From: Albula goreensis
Lineage: Eukaryota > Chordata > Actinopteri > Albuliformes > Albulidae
Length of the DNA stretch: 64,000 nucleotides
NCBI GenBank assembly: GCA_022829145.1
Contig: CM040748.1
Location: forward strand, 6,831,501-6,895,500
Direction: 5' to 3'
The stretch's first letter is position 1. Each line of letters begins with the position of its first letter. The translations under genes were made by a program, and so were the position numbers. The notes beneath the pieces are model-generated. The model was given only the letters and a program-made list of their open reading frames with translations, did no database searches and had not been told where the DNA came from. This document shows, piece by piece, positions 39,696 through 49,202 of this stretch.

Positions 39696-41951
39696 GTATT
39701 GGTACAAGTTAAATCAGAGCAAAGGGAGTATCTGTGTCACAGGTGCCATTCTGAGGACAGGGAGGTAGCCATGCACTTCCCAGGATCATGGATCAGTGCC
39801 AGGATGGGACCTGCCCCCCTCCACCCCCACCCCCTCCCTCTCTCTGAGCTCATACTGTCATAATGATCCACCCGGCGCAGAGGCAGACAGGCAGACAGTA
39901 TTTACTTTAGCCTCCATTAGCAGTGGGCAGACACATCATCACACATCAGTTTGTCATCATTATGACAGCGGACTTTACCGCCATCCTGCAGGCCCTGCCA
40001 CGGCGAGCGCCAGAGAATCTCCCCTTAACAGCATCAAAGAGTCCCGGGGGGGACAGGGGCCGGAGCGAGCTCCATGCCTAAATGGAATTTCAGCCCGGTG
40101 TGTGGGATCGATCGGTGAGAGGTCTCCCCCAGCCTGGTTCTTTGGCCTGATGGACCATAAGTCTTTGTGCTTCAGCTCACAAGTTACATGGGCACACTGG
40201 TAGCAAAATCACTATCAGCAGCCAAAATTAGCACAACAAGCTCCACTGCCACGCTGACTGTTGTTGACACAATCATTGTAGTGATTGCCAGGCACCGGAT
40301 GAAGCATTAGTCGATAATAGTATCCAAGAGGGCACAGACACTGGACAAACAGAAATATGAACATAATGAAAGTATCCATCTCCATAATCAGGGCAAATTT
40401 ACAGCATGACCTGCACAACTACCGCAGATAATAATAATCATAATAACTGTCTACTTTATTTATTGATTCTCTTAAATCAAAGTCACTAAATATATATAAA
40501 TGATGTATACAGTAAGAGAAATACAAATGAGCAATAAACAAAAACATGTCAAAGAGTATCCAGAAAAAATAAAAACAACAAATACAAGCAGTAAATTATA
40601 TAAAATGGGTAAGGCAAAAGAATGGCTCAAAACAAAAGTCACGGAACAGCAATATTTTAAAAGTAAAGTTAAATTGGTTAAAGATGGTCTTGAAACTGGC
40701 CAAAGTTTGTGTCTCTTTAATGATGAGTACTGCTGAAAGCCCTCTCTCTCCCCCCGGAGGGCTGGCGTTAGCTGGGTTTGTATGCAGAAATACACTAGCT
40801 GCACAAGGTCAGACAGATGCAGGGGGCTAGCCATTCAGAGCACTGTAAGTCAAGCCTTTGTCTGCAGTGACCCGTCTGATCCACTGCCAGCCAGCTGAGC
40901 AAGCCAGAGTGAGCCTCACTCTGCTGAGACCAGAGCACAACATATGCACAAAACCTCTGATCCTCTGATCCTGCCCTATTTCAACACCTCAGCCAGCCCC
41001 AACACCAGCATTTCACCCAGAAATCCAGAGTCTGGACAGAGTCTGTATAGGCAGCATACAGGCATGCCAGCATTAAAGCTACACTGAGGGCCTCTGGGTC
41101 ACCCAACATGTTAAAGTGTCTCAAGCACCCTCAGGGAATTGTTTAGGGAATTGCATTTTCTTTTCCTTCCAGACACATACCAAGATCTCTCAATTATCCA
41201 TGGAATACTTCCTGAAACCAAACCACTAGTGCCCGATATCCCATCAACCCTCATAACATCAAATGGAAGTACATGATTTTCTTTTCCTGTTTCTTTGTTT
41301 GGCCCAACTGGGAGGCAATATGAACATCTTACTCTAAGAATCTTTCTTTGGTCCAAACATTAACACAACAGATGGGGGTAATTAGACCTTTATTAAAACA
41401 ATACAGCATATCGGAGAGGTGTAAGCCTACACAGACAGGCCATGCTATTGGAATGAGCTCACAGTCCAAGCTAGAGGAATGTCCATGTCAGAGGACAAGC
41501 CTGGACAGGTCATGCAATACTATTTCACAAAGCAACAAAAGCAGGACTACAAAGGCTCTAGATTTGTCCAAATGCAGGTGTGTTATGTAAGGAAACATGG
41601 GGACCATCACATCCCTGTGGAGCTGAAGAATAATGAGCAGGTGGAAAAAAAGTGAGATGATAGAGTATGCTCTATGTGGTCTTCACACCCCATACTGCTT
41701 GACCTAACTTTGCATTCACTGTCCGGGTCCTTCAGAACTCTGCCAAACAAAGCATGCATGCAGTGAATAACTATGTTGTCGAGACATGAGAAAAAAAAAA
41801 GCTACTGTTGAACATCACATCAAAGGCTCTTCCATTTTAAGCCAGGTGGGATATTTTGCTGTTCACGTTGAGATATGAGCATGACTTTGGCCCCTGCCAA
41901 CATGGGGAGCAGATAAAGACTCGGTGCACAGCACAACTCATTTCACCTCTG

Positions 41952-41984
<33 letters not shown>

Positions 41985-42999
41985 CTACCCTGACTGAATA
42001 TCTAGTTTTCTGTGAAAATCTGTCTGAATCATCACTCTTTCACACCCCCAGCTATCCACTGTTACACAACTATACAATATTTCCATGATGGTGGGTGGTA
42101 AAACAAAATATACACTTGAAATTAATCTATATGTGCAATATGCAAATTACAGACATGCAGCTGATTTCTGAGTGCATTGACACTGAAAGGCCATCTGTTG
42201 CCTTTAAAGTAGAATAGTCGAAGTCTGAAGCACGCACTCATATGGTTAAATGCACTGGGTGGGAGAGACTACTGTAAGATTTCCTACCCTATTTACAGAC
42301 TGAGTTAGCAAACATACTAAGGTATAATATTGAACATTTGAGGTCTGCAAACTTCCAGTGTCAGTCATTTTGATACAGCCTTAGAGAAATCTCACTGCAC
42401 TAACACAACAACAGTACTGCGCCGTTTTTTTTTTTTTTTTTTTTGGGGGGGAGAAATGCCATTTTGTCGTAACAATGCAAAAAACCTTCGAATGAAAGGC
42501 TACATTTTAGAATTGCCTTTATGTAAACCATATGGAATTACATGTTTGTTTGATATTCTGACATGTGGAACTAACAATATGTCATAATGAATAAAAAAAT
42601 GTCATGTAACTAGGTAGTATTGAGGAAGATCATGTGAACCCGGGGATCAACCAATTGCACACTGCATGCGAAATTCCGAATAACCGAACAAGTGTAGCAT
42701 GTAATACAGAAATTAATTATTAATAAATACACATTTATACCTACATCATTTACAATGGCGCTCAGAGCAGTTAAACGGATACATTACTCTGTTGATATGC
42801 CATTTATGACACGCTGAAGCCAGAAAGAGGACATAGCCTACCTACATGACTCCACGGTTTCGACTCCGCTTACCTTCTGGTATTCCGAATCTTCAGGGCG
42901 AAAATCGCTGCTTGTTTGTTCGAACTGGAGATTGAAGTGGGGGAGTCGGTGAAGTAGGTTCACCCACCAAGGTGGTGAGTAATTTACTACAGCAGCCAT
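3449..42999 (-). CDS. ttyh3: TTYH3 (tweety family member 3), 5' part, five coding exons
   Basis: Coding exons (minus strand): 42874-42999, 21204-21373, 6975-7086, 5751-5971, 3449-3544. They join in one frame (725 nt, 241 complete residues plus a split Gly codon) and the last visible exon ends in a good GT donor, so the 3' half is off the left edge. Seen: an N-terminus with PPWWVNLLHRLPHF, membrane segment 1 about residues 44-70 followed by CCRRRK, a cysteine-rich CCCTAWC stretch opening membrane segment 2 (about 88-107), GFYGNGET, an extracellular region with N-glycosylation sequons NRT (127-129) and NQT (145-147), and a further membrane segment about 212-233 ending LIRNSKG. These match TTYH3 better than TTYH2, whose N-terminus and loop differ. 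The family forms plasma-membrane dimers reported as volume- or calcium-regulated anion channels, although structures show no clear pore. The ATG has A at -3 and G at +4. The a/b teleost paralogue is not resolved. Confidence 0.94.
3545..5750. other. TTYH3 intron 4: no coding signal
   Basis: AT-rich sequence with short A and T runs. Bases 3897-3933 repeat 3035-3071 at about 34 of 37 positions, suggesting copies of one old dispersed repeat. Confidence 0.75.
5751..5971 (-). CDS. ttyh3: TTYH3 coding exon 4 (extracellular helical region)
   Basis: Encodes residues 137-209 plus two bases: VSDSTSSLNQTVEDGL with an NQT sequon, a helical stretch, the IPFWGN motif and the ending ELFDWY. Acceptor catgcag, donor gtgagt; phase 0 in, 2 out. 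Confidence 0.95.
6699..6900. repeat. G-rich minisatellite in TTYH3 intron 3
   Basis: Units of about 20-30 bp built on GGTGTTGGGGGGTGAGAGAGG. Many G4-6 runs lie on the plus (template) strand; the sense strand is C and pyrimidine rich. It ends about 75 bp from the donor of TTYH3 exon 3. Confidence 0.85.
6975..7086 (-). CDS. ttyh3: TTYH3 coding exon 3
   Basis: Encodes the family hallmark AGIAVGFYGNGETCDG and the loop SLRHANRTVAGVQKL with an NRT glycosylation sequon. Acceptor ttccacag, donor gtgagt; phase 2 in, 0 out. Confidence 0.95.
8208..8360. repeat. CA/CACG-rich microsatellite block
   Basis: Imperfect AC and ACGC repeats including a GCAC run near 8250 and an AC run at 8333-8358. It produces spurious Cys/Val-rich ORFs on the minus strand. 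Confidence 0.92.
11997..12199. repeat. Imperfect tandem repeat, about 4 units of 45-50 bp
   Basis: The blocks GAAGAGCCCACACTCCCA and CCTGATGATTC recur with variation about four times. Old and diverged. Confidence 0.75.
13951..14136. mobile_element. 186-bp TIR element, common teleost type
   Basis: The left end TCAAACTCCATTCCAGGAGG and the reverse complement of the right end, TCAAACTCAGTTCCCAGAGG, match with few differences. The middle is AT rich and non-coding. It resembles a widespread fish repeat bounded by GGAGGGCC and its complement (family recalled from memory, not searched). Confidence 0.6.
14304..14516. repeat. 73-bp unit present three times
   Basis: Copies begin at 14304, 14377 and 14450 with GAGAGGCCCATCACTGCCAC and are almost identical. 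Each ends in a TG-rich tract; the third runs into a TG repeat extending to about 14610. Confidence 0.93.
14500..14610. repeat. TG microsatellite
   Basis: About 110 bp of TG with interruptions (GCG, TATG, CTGT), continuous with the third 73-bp unit. Confidence 0.93.
16323..16487. repeat. Diverged tandem duplication, about 80-88 bp units
   Basis: The first unit (16323-16410) holds CAACAGAGTTCTGGTG, CGCCATCTTGGCTCCA and CTCAGAATAA. The second (16411-16487) holds CAATAGAGTACTGCAG, CACCATTTTGACTCCA and ATCAGAATAA. Confidence 0.75.
17111..17381. repeat. Foldback repeat with arms of about 100 bp
   Basis: The left arm (about 17124-17223) and the reverse complement of the right arm (about 17261-17359) match at roughly 90 percent by eye, for example GAACTTGGTACAACTCCATT and TGGCTCTGACTCCTCA on both. 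The spacer is about 37 nt. Similarity continues weakly outward (CTGCATGGACT against CTGCAGGGACC). Confidence 0.9.
21204..21373 (-). CDS. ttyh3: TTYH3 coding exon 2 (first membrane segment)
   Basis: Encodes the first hydrophobic segment (SILLLGGVALACLALDLL onward), the basic CCRRRK turn and the CCCTAWCVIIATLVC start of the second segment. Acceptor ctcttgcag, donor gtgagt. Phase 0 in, phase 2 out; codon 99 is a serine split with exon 3. Confidence 0.95.
29869..29897. repeat. AC microsatellite
   Basis: Uninterrupted AC dinucleotide run in TTYH3 intron 1. Confidence 0.9.
32276..32745. repeat. 22-bp minisatellite, about 21 units
   Basis: The unit GGTTTGTGTTCGATAGCATG plus GC, with variation GCATGG/GCGTGG and GATAG/CATAG/GTAG. 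Three units make 22 codons, so several frames on both strands stay open and give repetitive ORFs that should not be read as proteins. Confidence 0.95.
35339..35365. repeat. Poly(A) run
   Basis: About 26 A residues, not preceded by a recognisable retroposed gene or SINE body. Confidence 0.9.
39662..39693. repeat. Poly(A) run
   Basis: About 32 A residues following a short AT-rich stretch. No flanking direct repeats or retrogene were recognised. Confidence 0.9.
41953..41982. repeat. TG microsatellite
   Basis: Pure TG run near the 5' end of TTYH3 intron 1. Confidence 0.92.
42874..42999 (-). CDS. ttyh3: TTYH3 coding exon 1
   Basis: Codons 1-42, beginning MAAVVNYSPPWW and ending EDSEYQK. The 3' end AAG is followed by donor gtaagc on the minus strand; phase 0. 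The start context is strong (A at -3, G at +4). Confidence 0.93.
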
Positions 43000-44220
43000 A
43001 GTTAACTTGCGGTCGTCCTATTGTCCAATGTATTTTAAATAAAACGACACTTATCTTCGGCAATGGTACAATTCAGTCCAAATACTCCAGCAGTACCCGG
43101 CAGCTTGGTAGCACTTTTAACCGACCTCGCAAAACTCAGTTTTTCGTGTGGCATCGAATCTTAGAACTCAGTTTCCAAGGTAGACATGTGTGCAATAGCG
43201 CTAATAAATTAACGAGAAGTCTTGGGGGTCACAGTTGTTTCCAGTCTTTCCACGAAGGTGTAGCCAGTAAAATGTTACAGGTTAGTGACAAGCCCTGGCT
43301 TTGTGGCAGTGGAACAGCAACAATCTGATGGACAGTGATGTCTTAAACGCTGCTGGTTCACCTTATTAGTTCAGAATGTGCTCTAGGAATAACATTGTTC
43401 TACCTTTACATTTCCTTTCCTCATCACTTTTAAGGTGGATTATTCACCAGATCTATTTACTCGATCGGGAAGCTATCGATAGTATATTAGAGTATCTGTC
43501 TGGCCGCCAAAGCTAAGATAGCTTTCAGCTGTCTAGAACTGGAGTTAACGCATTTAATTCTGGCTTTTCTTTTCTGTTATCGTCATTTTAGTTATCTTAA
43601 CTTGTTCACAAAAATCTTGTAGCTAACGCGAATGATTGCATACTTGTTAGTTTCCAGTTTTTACATCACCACGTTGTTACCATCACATTAACAGTTACCG
43701 ACCATTAGTTGCAAATGTACCCAATTCTCACATTGGCAAACTAGCTAGCCCGTCAGCTAACCAGAGATCTGTCCTTTACAGGGATTCGAACTTGATTAGC
43801 TAACAAGCCAGCGAGCTAAAAACGAAGACACAGTAAAAGCTTCGCTCATCGGGTGAAATCACGAAGATGTTTAAAGCGCTGAATGTTTTAAATCGTAGTC
43901 CTGGTATTTTGGATTTTCCCAGTTAATCCAACAATTCCCTGATCCTTGAGGCTCAAGGCTCGCTTTTCGCTTGCCGTCGTCTTGTTGTCACCGTTCTGTT
44001 TTCCATAAATCGTTTAGCTCGTAAATTGGCTGTTTTACAATGATGAAATCTTCAATATTTCGCAGTCCTTCAATGCGGTTCCGTTTCTTACATTGCTGTC
44101 AAGATACGGACGGTCCTCGGAGAGAATGGAGCGAGCGCAAGGATCACCGCTGCTGAACAACCACAGTTCACAGCGGACAACTAAGGTCCCCCGCTGAGCT
44201 TCATCCCACTCAGTTAAAAG
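43000..44220 (-). promoter_or_regulatory. TTYH3 5' region: UTR and promoter candidate
   Basis: The sequence upstream of the TTYH3 ATG is less AT rich than the surrounding DNA and contains many CpG and GCTAGC/TTAGCTAA-type words (43739, 43762, 43795, 43814). No TATA box is obvious at a suitable place, and the transcription start cannot be fixed. The assignment rests on position. Confidence 0.5.
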
Positions 44221-44795
44221 GACACTTGGAGATGATCATTGCAGAAAAGTTGTTGAGGGTACTGACCCCTTGTGGCCGGTTAAACGCAATGCCACGACAC
44301 GAAGTTGAATTGAAAATTGTAACCAGGCTGAAAAATAATTATGATTGCAGTCAGCTGTGGAGGTGTATCTTGACTGGGAGGCTCTGATTCGTTGCCTTCA
44401 AACTGAGTGTCAAACTTGCCCAGCAACGCTGCACGGTTATGGAACGAACTGGCAAGGTTGTGTACGCTGCATGTGTGTGTATCACAATGCCTAGCCATCT
44501 ATCACATAATTACGGACATATAAAACAACTGTAAAAATGGATATCCAGCAAACATGCTGATATCTGCCCTCATTGTGGGTCCTCTGTCGACTGTAGACCC
44601 ATGATATTTGAACATGGGGGCTTTGGGCCCAAGGTTAGGCCCCCAAGAATACAGCCCACATCACATTCACGCCCACACATACCAAACTGACGGTACTGTA
44701 CGATTTCAGTTCTTCCACATTCACCCTGAGGAAGCCCACATTACATCATTACATCTTATATCATTTTAAACAAACACGATTCTATATTGATTACA

Positions 44796-44819
44796 AAAAA
44801 AAAAAAAAAAAAAAAAAAA
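44796..44819. repeat. Poly(A) run
   Basis: About 23 A residues in the IQCE-TTYH3 spacer. Confidence 0.9.
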
Positions 44820-45044
44820 CTATAAGGATGATGACTAAAAATGTAGCTACATGCATTAGAAAAACAGGATCCATGCAGTGCATCAGTACAGTGTAGTCAT
44901 TGGTAAAGAAGACGACGTTGCCGTCATGACAAAATAAAGCAAACTAGCAGCAATTTCACCAACATTCAAAAGAAGTTGTTCATGAGATCAAGGACATTAT
45001 TACTCAGATAGTTTCCCTGTATTGGGGCTATTGATGGAAATTAA

Positions 45045-45064
45045 TTTATTACCATTTATTTATT
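45045..45064 (-). terminator. Candidate IQCE poly(A) signal cluster
   Basis: Three AATAAA hexamers on the minus strand (45045-45050, 45055-45060, 45059-45064), about 2.1 kb past the IQCE stop. This would imply a 2 kb 3' UTR; a weaker CATAAA near 47050 could give a short one. Confidence 0.35.
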
Positions 45065-47124
45065 TAAATAAGCCAGTTTTAAGTTATTTGTCCAGAGCAG
45101 ACCTTAGTAGTATTCAAATATGTAGTGACAAAGTGTTGAGAAATGCATTTCTAAGCATTAACTACAAATACACTATTAACTTTCCAAGATTTTTTCCCTG
45201 CTAATCATGTTCTGTAAGACTCAGAATATCAGCTTAGATGATGTTTAATAGCATATATGAACACAATGATTGCAAAAGCAGTACTAGTGGAGTTTTCTGT
45301 CATGTAAAATGGTCCAATTTCCCCACTAGGAACAGCACTCTAAAAATAATTAAAGCTGTTCTGAAAGGGGGTATTGAGTAAAAGCAGTTTTTTGTGAACT
45401 ATCAAAATAAACAATATTTTGTATGCACTGTACTCAAGCCAAGACAGAGGCAGATTTTTTTGCCCATTTTGTCACCATCATTGAATCACATGTACAGAAT
45501 ACTAACAATTACGCAATCGACTATGAAAACTTACAATATCTTTGCATCAACAGGTTATGCAAATAATTCACTGCCCCGATATCATTTTTAAGACACACTT
45601 CTACTTACCTTTCAGGAAACTAAGGTTTAAGTTCAAGTTTTTGCTTTGGGCAGACTGTGAACACTGTAGCTTAGTCACTCATAGGAAGAAAACACTGCAA
45701 GACAACTGCTTTAAATATATTCAAAGCCTCACTTTATAAATAGATTAGAAAAACAACTTAAAATCCCCTTTTTTCAGTACACATAAAGGCACCGTATTGA
45801 AAAACATCACTTCACACAGACACATAATTGGGTTTAAAAAATGCATCAATACATTGTTAACAGGCTGATTAAGATAGTAAAATTTGAAGATTTTGACTTT
45901 CAGCAAATAATCTGGCTAAGATTGCCCTATTGCAGCAATTACATTACATTGTCTTGGTAGATTCACAGTCTGATCCAAGTATTGCAGTGCTTTCGTTTGT
46001 ATTCATTTTATACATTGCAGCATAGATTTCCAGCCTCTGGTTTCTGTTTAAAAAAACAGATTTGAAAAACAACTTAATGCCTTCTGCAACTGATGAACGA
46101 GTTTTACCTGTGCCAAAAGTGACATTGATTTGAGGGATAAACAAAAACCAAAGTGATTGATAGATGGGTGCATGCAACAGAGAGGTGAACTCTGTATTAT
46201 GGAGCACACAACCTGACATTACATGCTTGATCATATGAGATTCTTCTCTGTGAAAATGAAATGTGAAATGTGACAAAGGCACTTGATGTAAATGACTGGC
46301 AATCATGAAAACAAAGGCTGAGTTAAACACAGCAGACCTAAGAACTCAATTCAGATTTTTTCAATCATATTTTTGAAAGACTTTTTCCTTGTGGCTCATA
46401 TCCGATACCTGGTCGCCAACCTGAGGTTGAATTCTGAAATAACACTCATGCGCTAGCACAAAAAACAGCTAGCATCTGGCATTTCGTGCTTATAGTTCCC
46501 CACCAACTTATGATGTAAAATACCTGTGGTGCACAAGTTAAGCCAAAAATCACCTGCATACATCTGATCATCTTGATAAAAATCACATGTTGATTATTGG
46601 AAATGTTTCAATTTTATACCAGATATGAATGTGGTATAAACCAGCATTCACAATGTTTATATTACTTGTCCTTTTTTTTGGTCTGTACACCTTTGGAAAA
46701 AATACAAAGTGTATCGAATATGCAAAAAATTCCAACTTGGGTTGCATGAAACTGTCAGTGTAAACACAGTCTAAATCATATGTACAGATTATGCAGCATT
46801 ATAAAGACTGTAGCAAATGAAATTCATCCTTGTAATCACATTTTTTGCTCTTTCCTAGGAGTTAGTAATTACATGGCATGGCTATTGCATAACTCAGTGG
46901 CACAGTTCCCATTATTAACTTTGAGAGGACTTCCACAATTAACACCAAAATAAAACTGATCCCATTCAAGTGCCCACAAACCTCAACTGGATCTTGGTAA
47001 ACAACATTTTTGGTAAACAATATCCAGCTAAGCTGTACATAAGAGATTTATGCAGACGGAAGGAAGTTCTTCGTTTTTGCTCAAGCCAAAATCTCCTCAT
47101 TACAATGATGAAACCCGATTTGAG

Positions 47125-47246
47125 CTAAAAGTAAGAGTCCTTTCTCCTCACAGGCCTTGACGGAGAAACGATGATGTCATCAGAGTCATCGGAGTCACCT
47201 GCTTTGGCTGTCTCTGCTTCTGTGGGCTGATGAAGATCTAAATGTG
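47125..47246 (-). CDS. iqce: IQCE coding exon 22, with stop codon
   Basis: Codons 675-714 and TAG. Contains KAGDSDDSDDIIVSPSRP and ends RRKDSYF, matching the conserved human end NSDDSDDIVIAPS. Acceptor gctaacag. No AATAAA lies within 1 kb past the stop; a CATAAA variant is at about 47047-47052, and an AATAAA cluster is at 45045-45064. Confidence 0.95.
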
Positions 47247-49163
47247 CTGTTAGCAAAGAAACAAGAACAACATGGGGCTGTTACTAAAACAGGTCCTTCT
47301 TGTCCTTTTCCAGCTACACTTCAAATTTTCATTCTTATCTTTAGCCGCAAGTGTACCTTTTACCGTCCTAGTTGTGCGCCTTAAGAGGTTACTGTGATGA
47401 TTAAGACTGCAGCCGTTTATATGGAGAGATATCAAGGCCATTTGAAGCTAGCATTCTTACTGCAAGGAGCTCTGCTGAGCTTAAGGGCTACATTCAAATG
47501 CAGTTGAAAACAGAGGGGGCCGCACAACTGGGTGAAAGTGAAAGTGGCCGTCATTTCACCTTTGAATAAACATGGATAACGCAATCATCTCCATTCCGTA
47601 TTACATTCATATCTAGATCTTTTCCGTGTAACAGCCTTGGATTTAGTGCTTAATACTTCAGTGTACATGGCTTTTAATGCCTTCATATTATACCTTCTGT
47701 GAATGGATGGCATATGAAATGGCTGGTATTGAAACAGCCTCAGAAAGAGAAACATGGTCTGAGATTAAGAAGAGCACCCAGACTCTTCTGCTTCATGCTA
47801 TGTAAAGAAGATACTGGGAGATTCACAAAGGATTTTAAAGGATCATACAGTATTACTGGCCGCAACAACATATTAGTGGTTGTCAATTCCTTGTCAAAGG
47901 AATACAAGGAAATCCACCTCACACATTCCTTGAAAATGCTTAGTGAATTTTCAGAGGGTTTACACTGCATTGCAAAAACTAAACAACATATTGAAATGCC
48001 AACATTGCTTTGATATTCCACTAAAGAATCTGTTTACCCAAGGTTGACATCTGCACTGAAAATAATATTTGTAGAAAATAACCAGTTCTTGTTTTTCCAA
48101 AATGAGAAGTATACATGGGTCAGACAGTCATTTGAAATACTTAACTGTACCATTTCATTTCATGTATTCATTTTGTCAGATAGTTAAAACAAAGAGCAGA
48201 AGCCCAATGTAATTCAAACACCATGAAAATTCTTTAAAAAAAAAAAATGAGGTAAATCTATTTTCACTAAAATTCTGGACAAATTACATTTATTACATGT
48301 TTGAATTTTTTGTGAGAAACTTATTTTTGTGACATTTTCATAGATCAGCAGGTTGTTTTCAAATGCTACTGGTACATAAATATATCTAGTTAAAATATTT
48401 CAGGTATATAACTGACTCGGCTCTAATGGGGAGAAGTGTGGAGCCTTCCGGCCCACTCACCTGGGGCAGCTTTCCGTCCGATGGAGCTGTGGAAGAGGGC
48501 GTCTGTGCTGCAGAGGTTCTCATCAGCATCTATTCCAGTGACACCTGGGATGTCTTCCTCAATCTCCTCCTCCCCACTGCCTGTGGCATTGCAAACACCT
48601 GACACACAACAGCCCTGGGTCATTTTCACCCTCTCAAGACTTTCAATTGGCTGAGCTAGCGTCACATGACACATCTCCTCTACCTTGGGTGCTTGACTGG
48701 TAGTGCGGAATGGCGGAGGTCCTTCTTGGTGCTGGTGTGGGGGCAGAGATCTCTGTCTTGGGTGAATCACTGCATTCAGAGAGAGGATGAAGAGACACTC
48801 AGTGTGGAACTGCTTTCATCAGTCAAATCCAAGCGCCTGCTGTCTGAGAACAGTCAAGGCAACACTTAAACAAGCACACCATGCCTTTGGACAGTCACAT
48901 ATGCTTCTGTGGCATTTATTCTTCATAGACATGATTAAACATCTTATTTTACTGCTGTATACCTAGGCACATGGCACTGAGGCCTAGCTTATCTTTTCTG
49001 GAAAACTTTAAAATAATTGGCATTCCAGCAAACAATTTCACACATGAGTAGAAGTATGCTAACCCCCATGCACACAATGAAAGGGAGGATTGTGTTTGCG
49101 CAGTCATTCACAGGCCTTTGGTGTGTGCACGCATGCTCGCACGCACACACAGTATCTTTCTCT

Positions 49164-49202
<39 letters not shown>

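Larger units (their letters stand above)
21374..42873. other. TTYH3 intron 1 (21.5 kb): no nested gene seen
   Basis: Holds a TG run (21485-21508), AC runs (29869-29897, about 38733-38755), a 22-bp minisatellite (32276-32745), G12 (about 34807), A runs (35339-35365, 39662-39693), a TG run (41953-41982) and a T20G7 run (about 42425-42451). Long ORFs at 33488-34321 and 37612-38241 lack family signatures. The GC-richer stretches near 30100-30450, 33840-34290, 36700-36960 and 39850-40100 are candidate regulatory sequence only. Confidence 0.75.
44221..47124. other. Spacer between IQCE 3' end and TTYH3 promoter
   Basis: AT-rich with an A run at 44796-44819. It probably includes the IQCE 3' UTR. Three overlapping or close AATAAA copies (minus strand) at 45045-45064 are the first canonical poly(A) signals found past the stop. 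No other gene seen. Confidence 0.65.

Noticed and set aside
43782-43818. tRNA-like A and B boxes on minus (TAGCTCGCTGG and GTTCGAATCC) upstream of TTYH3
   Set aside because: Only 16 nt separate them, too close for a tRNA or a normal Pol III promoter, and no T-stem or acceptor stem can form.
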